Positions 1 through 5,854 of a stretch of DNA of 8,992 bases are shown one piece after another. A program made the position numbers and the translations under genes. The notes under the pieces are model-generated. The model saw only the letters and a list, made by a program, of their open reading frames with translations. It ran no database searches and was not told the origin of the DNA. Within the stretch, counting starts at the first letter, position 1; each line of letters starts with the position of its first letter. The stretch is from the NCBI GenBank assembly GCA_947456005.1, contig CANGRP010000096.1, positions 1-8,992 on the forward strand. Direction: 5' to 3'. The DNA comes from Caulobacteraceae bacterium (GTDB lineage Bacteria; Pseudomonadota; Alphaproteobacteria; Caulobacterales; Caulobacteraceae).

Positions 1-555
1 CTGCGCCAGGCGATGGACAAGTATCGCTTCGATGCCGCTTTCGGCGGCGCGCGGCGCGACGAAGAAAAGAGCCGGGCGAAGGAGCGGATCTTCTCCTTCC
101 GGTCCGCCCAGCACAGGTGGGACCCGAAGAACCAGCGGCCGGAACTCTGGCGGCTCTACAACACGAGGAAGAACCCGGGAGAGTCGATCCGGGTCTTCCC
201 GATCTCCAACTGGACCGAGTTGGACATCTGGCAATACATCCACCTGGAGAACATCCCCATCGTTCCCCTCTACTTCTCGGACGTCCGCCCGGTGGTGGAG
301 CGCGACGGGACCCTCATCATGGTGGACGACGACCGCATGCCCCTGCGGCCGGGCGAGGTCCCGATGCAGAAGTCGGTCCGTTTCCGGACCCTGGGCTGCT
401 ACCCCCTGACGGGAGCCGTCGAGAGCACGGCGGCCACCCTGCCGGACATCATCCAGGAGATGCTCCTGACCACCACCAGCGAGCGCCAGGGCCGGGTGAT
501 CGACCACGACCAGGCGGCCTCGATGGAGAAGAAGAAGCAGGAGGGCTACTTCTGA
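1..555 (+). CDS. cysD: Sulfate adenylyltransferase subunit 2 (CysD), 5'-truncated by window edge
   Basis: Small, catalytic subunit of ATP sulfurylase, which adenylates sulfate to APS in the cytoplasm using energy from the CysN GTPase. The frame is open from base 1 and gives 184 residues. Compared with the roughly 300-residue family, about 115-120 N-terminal residues, including the expected SGGKDS-type PP-loop, lie outside the window. Visible family hallmarks are GGARRDEEKSRAKER near the left edge, HRWDPKNQRPELW, SNWTELDIWQYI, VRFRTLGCYPLTGAVES and the C-terminal SERQGRVIDHDQA...GYF. Identity to E. coli CysD, as I remember its sequence, is very high. The stop codon TGA (553-555) shares its A with the ATG of the next gene, indicating translational coupling to cysNC. 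Nothing in the visible part looks degraded; the true start cannot be seen. Confidence 0.97.
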   Translation: MRQAMDKYRFDAAFGGARRDEEKSRAKERIFSFRSAQHRWDPKNQRPELWRLYNTRKNPGESIRVFPISNWTELDIWQYIHLENIPIVPLYFSDVRPVVERDGTLIMVDDDRMPLRPGEVPMQKSVRFRTLGCYPLTGAVESTAATLPDIIQEMLLTTTSERQGRVIDHDQAASMEKKKQEGYF

Positions 556-2459
556 TGGCCCACCAGTCCGACCTCATCGCCACCGATATCGAGGCCTACC
601 TCAAGGCCCATGAGACGAAGAGCCTTCTGAGGTTCCTGACCTGCGGCTCGGTGGACGACGGCAAGTCCACCCTGATCGGCCGGCTGCTCTACGACTCCAA
701 GATGATCTTCGAGGACCAACTGGCGGCCCTCGAGGCGGACTCCCGGCGCGTTGGCACCCAGGGCGGGGAGATCGACTTCGCCCTGCTTGTCGACGGCCTC
801 GCCGCCGAGCGGGAACAGGGCATCACCATCGATGTCGCCTACCGATGCTTCTCTACGGACCGGCGGAAGTTCATTGTCGCCGATACGCCCGGGCATGAGC
901 AGTACACCCGCAACATGGTCACGGGCGCCTCCACGGCGGACGCCGCGGTCATCCTGATCGACGCCCGAAGAGGGGTCCTGACCCAGACCCGACGGCACTC
1001 CTACCTGGTCCGGCTGCTGGGCATCCGGCACGTGGTCGTCGCCGTGAACAAGATGGACCTGGTCGGCTGGTCCCAGGAGGTTTTCGACGGGATCGTCTCC
1101 GACTACCGAGCCTTCGCCGCCCAGATCGGGCTGGAGACCTTCCAGGCCATCCCCATGTCCGCCCTGAAAGGGGACAATGTCGCCGTGGCTGGCGGCGGCG
1201 CCCCCTGGTACGACGGGCCCACCCTCCTGTCCTGGCTGGAGACGGCGCCGGTGGGCGACGATGCATCCGGCCAGCCCTTCCGCCTGCCGGTCCAATGGGT
1301 GAATCGCCCCAATCTCGACTTCCGGGGTTTCTCGGGCCTGATCTCCGCGGGGACCGTGCGTCCCGGCGATTCGGTGCGGGTCTCGCCCTCCGGGCGGGAA
1401 AGCCGGGTCCGACAGGTCATTACGGGAACCTCGGAGGCCCCGCAGGCCCAGGCCGGCCAGTCGGTCACCCTGACCCTGGAGGACGAGATCGACATCAGCC
1501 GGGGCGATGTCCTGGCGCAGGCGGACGCGCCGGTCAGCGTCGCCGACCAGTTCGAGGCAACCCTGGTCTGGATGGACGAGGCGCCCATGCTGCCGGGGCG
1601 CCCCTACCTCCTGAAGCTGGGAACGCGGACGGTTTCGGCCTCGATCACCGAGCCCAAGTACCGGGTGAACGTGAACACACTTGAACATCTGGCCGCCAAA
1701 AGACTGGATCTGAATGAGATTGGCGTCTGCAACATCTCGACGGACGCGCCCCTGGCCTTCGAGCCTTATGCCGAGAGCCGCGACCTGGGCGGCTTCATCC
1801 TGATCGACCGGATCACCAACAGGACGGTGGGGGCGGGCATGATCCGCTTCGCCCTTCGGCGCAGCCAGAACGTCCACTGGCAGGCCCTTGACGTCGACCG
1901 GACGGCGCGCGCCGCCCTGAAGGGGCACCGGGGTCGCGTCATCTGGTTCACGGGGCTGTCCGGATCCGGAAAATCCACTATCGCCAATATGGTGGAGAAG
2001 AAATTTCATGCGATGGGGCGGCATACCTACCTGCTGGACGGGGACAATATCCGGCACGGCCTCAACCGGGATCTCGGCTTCACGGACGAGGACCGGGTGG
2101 AGAACATCCGGCGCGTCGCCGAGGTCGCCCGGCTGATGGCCGACGCCGGCCTGATCGTCCTGGTCTCCTTCATTTCGCCCTTCCGGGCCGAAAGGGCCTT
2201 GGCGCGCAGCCTGATGCCGGAGGGCGACTTCGTTGAGGTCTTCGTGGACACGCCCCTGGCGGTGGCGGAGCAGCGCGACGTCAAGGGCCTGTACGCCAAG
2301 GCCAGGGCCGGCGAGCTCAAGAATTTCACGGGGATCGACAGTCCCTACGAGCCGCCGGAGTCCCCTGACATCCGCATCGACACCACCCAGGTGTCCGCCC
2401 CGGATGCCGCCGAGACCATCACCGCCTGGCTCGAGGGTGAGCCCGACTACACCATCTGA
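555..2459 (+). CDS. cysNC: Bifunctional sulfate adenylyltransferase subunit 1 / adenylylsulfate kinase (CysN-CysC fusion)
   Basis: 634-residue fusion. The N-terminal half is the EF-Tu-like GTPase that drives ATP sulfurylase; the C-terminal domain phosphorylates APS to PAPS. GTPase motifs: P-loop GSVDDGKST (31-39), DTPGHE (110-115), NKMD (165-168) and a G5-like SALKGDN, followed by beta-barrel domains to about residue 435. APS kinase domain from about 455: Walker A GLSGSGKST (467-475), LDGDNIRHGLNRDLGF, FISP with Ser541 matching the serine phosphorylated in E. coli CysC, then KARAGELKNFTGIDSPYE. All key residues are present in both halves. The ATG overlaps the cysD stop by one base and has an AGGAGG at 539-544. 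An in-frame opening upstream to 117 is a shadow of cysD. The protein ends DYTI, resembling the CysE tail further along. Confidence 0.97.
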   Translation: MAHQSDLIATDIEAYLKAHETKSLLRFLTCGSVDDGKSTLIGRLLYDSKMIFEDQLAALEADSRRVGTQGGEIDFALLVDGLAAEREQGITIDVAYRCFSTDRRKFIVADTPGHEQYTRNMVTGASTADAAVILIDARRGVLTQTRRHSYLVRLLGIRHVVVAVNKMDLVGWSQEVFDGIVSDYRAFAAQIGLETFQAIPMSALKGDNVAVAGGGAPWYDGPTLLSWLETAPVGDDASGQPFRLPVQWVNRPNLDFRGFSGLISAGTVRPGDSVRVSPSGRESRVRQVITGTSEAPQAQAGQSVTLTLEDEIDISRGDVLAQADAPVSVADQFEATLVWMDEAPMLPGRPYLLKLGTRTVSASITEPKYRVNVNTLEHLAAKRLDLNEIGVCNISTDAPLAFEPYAESRDLGGFILIDRITNRTVGAGMIRFALRRSQNVHWQALDVDRTARAALKGHRGRVIWFTGLSGSGKSTIANMVEKKFHAMGRHTYLLDGDNIRHGLNRDLGFTDEDRVENIRRVAEVARLMADAGLIVLVSFISPFRAERALARSLMPEGDFVEVFVDTPLAVAEQRDVKGLYAKARAGELKNFTGIDSPYEPPESPDIRIDTTQVSAPDAAETITAWLEGEPDYTI

Positions 2460-2465
2460 GGCCCT

Positions 2466-2497
2466 CCCCGTCGCTTGCCCGCAGGGCGCGCGCGGGG
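2466..2497 (+). terminator. GC-rich stem-loop after cysNC, possible terminator without U-tract
   Basis: In the 50-bp gap before queF, CCCCG (2466-2470) pairs with CGGGG (2493-2497), CGC (2472-2474) with GCG (2488-2490), and GCCC (2477-2480) with GGGC (2484-2487) around a GCA loop, with small bulges. It begins seven bases after the cysNC stop. It is followed by TAATCGG rather than a T-run, so terminator function is uncertain; it could instead protect the cysNC 3' end or limit read-through into queF. Confidence 0.35.
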
Positions 2498-2509
2498 TAA
2501 TCGGCCTCC

Positions 2510-2965
2510 ATGAGCGAGATCCAGGTCACCCAACTGGGCCAGGTGGTGTCGGGCTTTGATAGTCCCGAGGCCGCCGTCCTTGAACGCGTGCCCAACCCGC
2601 AGAAGGGGCAGACCTACCTGGCCCGGTTCACGGCGCCGGAGTTCACATCCCTGTGCCCGGTGACGGGCCAGCCGGACTTTGCGACCCTGGTCATAGACTA
2701 TGCGCCCGGCGACTGGCTGGTGGAGTCCAAGTCACTAAAGCTTTTCCTGTCATCATTCAGGAATCACGGCGCTTTTCACGAGGACTGTACCCTGTCGATC
2801 GGCCGCCGCCTGGTTGAGACGGCTGAGCCGCTCTGGCTCAGGATCGGCGGCTACTGGTACCCGCGAGGCGGGATCCCCATTGACGTCTTCTGGCAAACCG
2901 GAGCCCCGCCGGAGGGTCTTTGGCTGCCGGACCAGGGGGTGGCTCCCTACCGGGGACGGGGCTGA
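2510..2965 (+). CDS. queF: NADPH-dependent 7-cyano-7-deazaguanine reductase (QueF), short type I form
   Basis: 151-residue cytoplasmic enzyme that reduces preQ0 to preQ1 in queuosine biosynthesis for tRNA. The catalytic cysteine is Cys49 in FTSLCPVTGQPDF, with Asp56, His90 and Glu91. Each is offset by exactly six from the B. subtilis residues Cys55, Asp62, His96 and Glu97, so the active site is intact. The substrate/fold motif VESKSLKLFLSSFRNHGAFHED spans about 71-92. Length fits the single-domain (YkvM-like) type rather than the two-domain E. coli form. No good Shine-Dalgarno precedes the ATG (TAATCGGCCTCC). The gap to cysNC is only 50 bp and has no room for a preQ1 riboswitch plus promoter, so read-through from cysNC is plausible. 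The 3' end lies in an inverted repeat shared with the convergent nitroreductase gene. Confidence 0.96.
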   Translation: MSEIQVTQLGQVVSGFDSPEAAVLERVPNPQKGQTYLARFTAPEFTSLCPVTGQPDFATLVIDYAPGDWLVESKSLKLFLSSFRNHGAFHEDCTLSIGRRLVETAEPLWLRIGGYWYPRGGIPIDVFWQTGAPPEGLWLPDQGVAPYRGRG

Positions 2966-2985
2966 CGCCCTGCGTCAGGCCGTCC
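2954..2985. terminator. Long inverted repeat across convergent queF / nitroreductase stops
   Basis: GGACGG (2954-2959) pairs with CCGTCC (2980-2985), and CTGACGC (2962-2968) pairs with GCGTCAG (2972-2978) around a CCT loop, leaving only a GG/G internal mismatch. That gives 13 base pairs. Both opposing TGA stops (2963-2965 on +, 2975-2977 on -) are inside the stem. The position suggests a shared bidirectional terminator. Neither strand has a T-run after the stem, so the mechanism is inferred. Confidence 0.5.
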
Positions 2986-3598
2986 AGGTCGAAACCAGGT
3001 CTTCGGGTATCGGACGCTCCCGTTCCCGCGGCGGCTCTTGGGCCTCGCCCATCAGGATGAAGCCGGCGACCCTTTCGGCCTCCGACAAGCCCAGCACGGC
3101 GCAGGCCTCGGCGTCGTAGGCGTACCAGTCGGTGATCCAGTTGGCGCCGTAGCCCATGGCGCTGGCGGCGTAGAGCAGGGTGGTGCAGACCGCGCCCGCC
3201 GACAGGACCTGTTCCCACTCGCGGATGTCCGCCTCGCGCGGTCGGGAAATCACTGCGATGCAGGCGGGAGGTGTCCGCAGCTTGCCCAGCTTGCCCACGG
3301 CGCGGTCGTCGCCCCGCGATCTTGCGAGGGCCTCCAGGCGGTCTGCAAAGGCGACCTTGTTCTCGCTGATGAGCACAACAAACCGCCAGGGCGCCAGTTT
3401 CCCATGATCCGGGACCCGGCTCGCCAGCCGTATCAAGGTCTCGATCTCCGCCATTGAGGGCCCCGGACCACCGAGGGTCATGGCGGACGATGAGCGCCGT
3501 CGCGCCAGGAAGTCCAGGACCTGCGGCGCCTCCGGCTGCGGGACCGGTTCGCCGAAGGTCGGGGCGGGGGGAGGGGCTGTCCGGGACCTGGATGTCAT
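2975..3598 (-). CDS. YdjA-like nitroreductase family FMN-dependent oxidoreductase
   Basis: 207-residue flavoprotein of the nitroreductase superfamily, closest in motif pattern to E. coli YdjA; the physiological substrate is unknown. Visible motifs: RRRSSS (33-38), the FMN phosphate-binding start; PDHGKLAPWRF (63-73), matching the YdjA PDHxxxxPWRF block; WEQVLSAGA (128-136); and GFILMGEA (179-186). The C-terminus is short like YdjA. The N-terminus carries about 25 extra Pro/Ala-rich residues relative to the 183-residue E. coli protein, probably disordered. I chose the ATG at 3596-3598 because AGAGG lies six bases upstream on this strand; an ATG at 3652 would add 18 unconvincing residues without such a site. 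It converges on queF with nine bases between the genes and is divergent from cysE. Confidence 0.9.
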   Translation of the reverse strand: MTSRSRTAPPPAPTFGEPVPQPEAPQVLDFLARRRSSSAMTLGGPGPSMAEIETLIRLASRVPDHGKLAPWRFVVLISENKVAFADRLEALARSRGDDRAVGKLGKLRTPPACIAVISRPREADIREWEQVLSAGAVCTTLLYAASAMGYGANWITDWYAYDAEACAVLGLSEAERVAGFILMGEAQEPPRERERPIPEDLVSTWTA

Positions 3599-3624
3599 TT
3601 TAAGCCTCTTTGAACCTGAGGCCT

Positions 3625-3652
3625 CACATAGACGCCGGGTGGAGCGGCGCAA
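3625..3652 (-). promoter_or_regulatory. Weak candidate promoter for the nitroreductase gene
   Basis: Read on the minus strand, TTGCGC (3652-3647), a 16-base spacer and TATGTG (3630-3625) lie 27 bases before the chosen start. Each box matches only three of six consensus positions, so support is mostly positional, within the 116-bp divergent gap. For cysE on the plus strand I see only an isolated TATGCT at 3679-3684 with no convincing -35 box. Confidence 0.22.
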
Positions 3653-3714
3653 GCAGGGGATTCGCGCCGTCGCCGCCCTATGCTAGGAACGAGCGTCAGC
3701 GGGGGAGTGACCGG

Positions 3715-4545
3715 ATGACCAAGACACTCGAAGTGATCGACCCGCGCGCCGCGCCGCCGGTCTGGGCCGCCCTGCGGAACGAGGCCGAACACACGGCCCG
3801 GACAGAGCCCGCCCTGGCCTCGCTGGTCAACGCCGTCATCCTCAGCAATGACAACCTCGGTGACGCCCTGTCCTACCAGCTGGCCCACAAGCTGGGCGAC
3901 CAGGAGCTGCGGGCCATGAGCCTACGCGAGCTGGCGATCCAGGCCTACCGCTCCGCCCCGGAGCTGGTAGTCACTGCCGAGGCGGACCTGAAGGCGGTGT
4001 ATGAGCGTGACCCGGCCTGCAAGGGCTATGTCCAGCCCTTCCTTTTCTTCAAGGGCTTCCAGGCCCTCCAGACCCAGCGCATCGCCCACTGGCTGTGGGG
4101 GCAGGGCCGCGAGACCATGGCCTTCTATCTCCAGAGCCGGATGAGCGAGATCTTCCAGGTGGACATCCACCCGGCCACTCGCATCGGGTCGGGAGTCTTC
4201 ATCGACCACGGCACAGGCATTGTCATTGGTGAGACGGCGGTGATCGGGGACGATGTCTCCCTGCTCCAGGGCGTCACGTTGGGCGGCACGGGGGCGGAGC
4301 GCGGCGACCGGCACCCGAAGATCGGGCGAGGGGTCCTGCTGGGCGCCGGCGCCAAGGTGCTGGGGAACATCCAGATCGGCGACTATGCGAAGATCGCTTC
4401 CGGCTCCGTCGTCCTCAAGCCTGTGCCCGCCCACTGCACGGCCGCCGGCGTGCCGGCAAGGCTCATCAACTGCCCAACCGGCGAAGAGCCCGCACGCAGC
4501 ATGGACCACACCCTCGCGGATGTGGTCTACGACTACGTCATCTGA
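3715..4545 (+). CDS. cysE: Serine O-acetyltransferase (CysE)
   Basis: 276-residue left-handed beta-helix acyltransferase that makes O-acetylserine from serine and acetyl-CoA, the committed step of cysteine synthesis. The helical N-terminal domain covers about 1-145, followed by hexapeptide repeats. Asp150 (VDIHPATRIG), His165 (FIDHGTGIVIGET) and His200 (RHPKIG) sit at a constant +7 offset from E. coli Asp143, His158 and His193. LQGVTLGGTG and the terminal AAGVPAR block are also present. The C-terminus is YDYVI; a terminal isoleucine is the residue that inserts into the CysK active site in the cysteine synthase complex. The start is set by GGGGGAG at 3701-3707; the in-frame opening back to 3610 runs through the divergent promoter region. 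Unlike many operons, cysE here is not next to cysK. Confidence 0.96.
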   Translation: MTKTLEVIDPRAAPPVWAALRNEAEHTARTEPALASLVNAVILSNDNLGDALSYQLAHKLGDQELRAMSLRELAIQAYRSAPELVVTAEADLKAVYERDPACKGYVQPFLFFKGFQALQTQRIAHWLWGQGRETMAFYLQSRMSEIFQVDIHPATRIGSGVFIDHGTGIVIGETAVIGDDVSLLQGVTLGGTGAERGDRHPKIGRGVLLGAGAKVLGNIQIGDYAKIASGSVVLKPVPAHCTAAGVPARLINCPTGEEPARSMDHTLADVVYDYVI

Positions 4546-4579
4546 TCCCCGGATCAGCCGCCGGGATCGCCGATCCCGG
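4542..4579 (+). terminator. Tandem hairpins overlapping and following the cysE stop
   Basis: First repeat: CTGATCC (4542-4548) / GGATCAG (4551-4557), containing the TGA stop. Second: CCGGGATC (4561-4568), loop GCC, GATCCCGG (4572-4579), a perfect 8-bp stem. No T-run follows. They sit between cysE and the DUF3126-like gene and could attenuate read-through or stabilise the cysE 3' end. Confidence 0.38.
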
Positions 4580-4596
4580 ACTTCAAGTGCATCGAC

Positions 4597-4600
4597 GGAG
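4597..4600 (+). promoter_or_regulatory. Shine-Dalgarno that favours a TTG start
   Basis: GGAG at 4597-4600 lies seven bases before the TTG at 4608-4610. The only upstream in-frame ATG (4587) has no comparable site. This decides the start of the following small gene. Confidence 0.6.
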
Positions 4601-4607
4601 CAGACCC

Positions 4608-4814
4608 TTGGACGAACGCACCCTCCGCAAGATCGAAGGCCACCTGCGCGGAACCTTCGCCAATGCGCGGATCAATGTCGTGCCGCGTCCGCGGCAAAAG
4701 GACTCCGCCGAAGTCTATGTCGGAGAGGAGTTCATCGGCGTCGTCTTCGAAGACGAGGACGAGGCTGGCTCCTTCATGTTCGAGATGGCCATCCTCGCCG
4801 AAGACCTGCCCTGA
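4608..4814 (+). CDS. DUF3126-like small protein of unknown function
   Basis: 68-residue acidic protein whose sequence, from ERTLRKIEGHLRGTFANARI through VVPRPRQKDSAEVYVGEEFIGVVFEDEDE to a FxFEMAILAEDL-type end, fits my recollection of the alphaproteobacterial DUF3126 family; its biochemical function is not known. It has no signal peptide or membrane segment and looks like one compact alpha/beta domain. The likely initiator is TTG at 4608, with GGAG seven bases upstream; starting at the ATG at 4587 would add seven residues (MHRRSRP) without a good ribosome site. It follows cysE by 62 bp on the same strand, with two hairpins between, so co-transcription is possible but not assured. It ends 15 bases before the convergent phoH stop. 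Confidence 0.85.
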   Translation: MDERTLRKIEGHLRGTFANARINVVPRPRQKDSAEVYVGEEFIGVVFEDEDEAGSFMFEMAILAEDLP

Positions 4815-4824
4815 GGGCCGCGCC

Positions 4825-4842
4825 GGGGGTCAGAGGACCCCC
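4825..4842. terminator. Perfect hairpin between convergent DUF3126-like gene and phoH
   Basis: GGGGGTC (4825-4831), loop AGAG, GACCCCC (4836-4842): an uninterrupted 7-bp, mostly G-C stem. It contains the phoH stop (TCA on +, 4830-4832) and lies 10 bases past the small gene's TGA. It probably acts as a bidirectional terminator; no T-run follows on either strand. Confidence 0.5.
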
Positions 4843-5597
4843 AGCATCTCGGCCACCAGCGGATGCCGGACAATGTCCCGCTCTGCAAGCCGCACCACGG
4901 CGATGTTCCCGACCGCCTCCAGTCGCTCGGCGACGGGGCCCAGGCCGGACAGTTCAGGCAGGAGGTCGGACTGGGCGGGGTCGCCGGTGACCACCATGGT
5001 GGAGTGCCAGCCCAGGCGGGTCAGCAGCATCTTGAGCTGGACGTAGGTGCAATTCTGCGCCTCGTCGATGACCACAAAGGCGTTGTTGAGGGTGCGGCCC
5101 CGCATGAAGCCGACGGGGGCGATCTCGATGATTCCCTCGGCCATCATGGCCCTGACACGCTTCATCGACAGGCGGTCCGACAGGGCGTCGTAAAGGGGGC
5201 GCAGGTAGGGGGCGAGCTTGTCCTCCATGTCGCCGGGCAGGAAGCCGATGGACTCCCCGGCCTCCACGGCTGGCCGGGACAGCACGATCCGGCCCACCTT
5301 ACCCGCCTCCAGCGCCTCCACCGCCTTGGAGATGGCGAGATAGGTCTTTCCCGTCCCGGCAGGCCCGAGGGCGAGCACGAGGTTGTGGGAGTCGACAGCC
5401 TCCATCATCGCCTTCTGACCCTCAGACATGGGTCGCACCGTCTTGACGTATCCCTGGTCGCGTTCGTCCTCGGCCTGCTGGGGCAGGGGAGACCAGGTCC
5501 GCTGGACCGGCAGCCGCCGGATCCGGGGGTTCCCGTCGAACTCGGTCAGGTCCAGGGCGCCTTCGCGCAGTTGACGCTTCAGGGCTCGCTTGGTCAT
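4830..5597 (-). CDS. phoH: PhoH-family P-loop ATPase (short form)
   Basis: 255-residue cytoplasmic ATPase. Walker A GPAGTGKT is at 78-85, Walker B FVVIDEAQN at 174-182, and a downstream VTGDPAQSDL sensor-like block at 203-212. Other PhoH signatures are SEGQKAMMEAV, RPAVEAGESIGFLPGDMEDKLAPYLRPLYDAL and FMRGRTLNNAF. A basic, probably disordered stretch of about 50 residues precedes the domain, in place of the KH-like region of longer PhoH/YbeZ proteins. The role in vivo is uncertain: the family is linked to phosphate starvation and, by its helicase-like fold, to RNA metabolism. The start codon at 5597 has GGAGG five bases upstream. Neighbours are not miaB or ybeY, so this may not be the ybeZ orthologue. 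Its leader contains a strong intrinsic terminator, suggesting attenuation. Confidence 0.93.
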   Translation of the reverse strand: MTKRALKRQLREGALDLTEFDGNPRIRRLPVQRTWSPLPQQAEDERDQGYVKTVRPMSEGQKAMMEAVDSHNLVLALGPAGTGKTYLAISKAVEALEAGKVGRIVLSRPAVEAGESIGFLPGDMEDKLAPYLRPLYDALSDRLSMKRVRAMMAEGIIEIAPVGFMRGRTLNNAFVVIDEAQNCTYVQLKMLLTRLGWHSTMVVTGDPAQSDLLPELSGLGPVAERLEAVGNIAVVRLAERDIVRHPLVAEMLGVL

Positions 5598-5618
5598 GAG
5601 GGCCTCCGGCTGGGCGTG

Positions 5619-5650
5619 AAAAAGGGGCGCATCCGGATCGGACCGCCCCT
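5619..5650 (-). terminator. Intrinsic terminator in the phoH 5' leader (attenuator candidate)
   Basis: On the minus strand AGGGGCG (5650-5644) pairs with CGCCCCT (5629-5623), with an inner TCCG/CGGA helix, followed directly by four more T residues (5622-5619). This is the only structure in the window with a proper U-tract, and it is oriented toward phoH. It ends 21 bases before the phoH start codon. That leaves little space for a promoter, so the phoH message probably has to read through it. It could alternatively end a separate small RNA. Confidence 0.62.
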
Positions 5651-5737
5651 CTGGAAAAACGTACTGGAAACATCGACGCGCCGTCGGAAGGCGCCCGGCG
5701 GGCCGCTTCCTCGATCTGCTGCCTGCGGCCGTGGCCG

Positions 5738-5808
5738 CCAGGGGCTTTGCATCGACATCAGGTCTCCCGCATTCGGGATGAAGGCGCCGACCAAGGCTTC
5801 GCAGCCCC
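5738..5808 (-). promoter_or_regulatory. Candidate alternative-pairing segment of the phoH leader
   Basis: On the minus strand GGGGCT (5808-5803) can pair with AGCCCC (5746-5741). The same downstream segment, GCCCCT (5745-5740), can instead pair with AGGGGC of the terminator 5' arm (5650-5645). GGGGCT also forms a local GGCT-GCGA-AGCC hairpin (5806-5795) with a GNRA-type loop, and TCCCG-AATG-CGGGA lies between. Mutually exclusive helices ending in a terminator are the layout of attenuators and riboswitches. In GC-rich DNA some such matches arise by chance. Confidence 0.35.
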
Positions 5809-5826
5809 GAATCGCCTGAATAAGAT
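5798..5826 (+). promoter_or_regulatory. Candidate promoter for the carbonic anhydrase gene
   Basis: TTCGCA (5798-5803), a 17-base spacer and TAAGAT (5821-5826) match the sigma-70 boxes at four of six positions each. This would give a leader of about 55 bases before the ATG at 5888. No experimental support is visible. Confidence 0.33.
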
Positions 5827-5854
5827 GATACCGACCGTATTGCGGAAGCGTGAA
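5825..5854 (-). promoter_or_regulatory. Candidate promoter for the phoH leader
   Basis: On the minus strand TTCACG (5854-5849), 18 bases, then TATCAT (5830-5825); the -10 box matches five of six positions. Predicted transcription would begin near 5818 and give a leader of about 220 nt carrying the terminator at 5650-5619. The -10 box overlaps the opposing plus-strand -10 box by two bases. Confidence 0.36.

Noticed and set aside
546..2057. 503-codon open frame on the minus strand inside cysNC
   Set aside because: Antisense shadow typical of GC-rich coding DNA; composition is Gly/Asp/Val/Arg-rich without recognisable motifs, while the plus strand encodes an intact known protein.
2460..2509. 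preQ1 riboswitch upstream of queF
   Set aside because: The gap is only 50 bp and consists mainly of a GC hairpin; the A-rich tail and pseudoknot pattern of preQ1 riboswitches are not visible.
3610..3714. Upstream start for cysE
   Set aside because: The extra residues run through the divergent promoter region and have no family counterpart; GGGGGAG supports the ATG at 3715.
5619..5818. 6S, SRP, tmRNA or another known RNA gene on the minus strand
   Set aside because: I looked for the SRP GGTCAGG/GGAAGCAGCC core, a tmRNA tag sequence and a 6S-like long bubble and did not find them; the structure fits a leader attenuator better.
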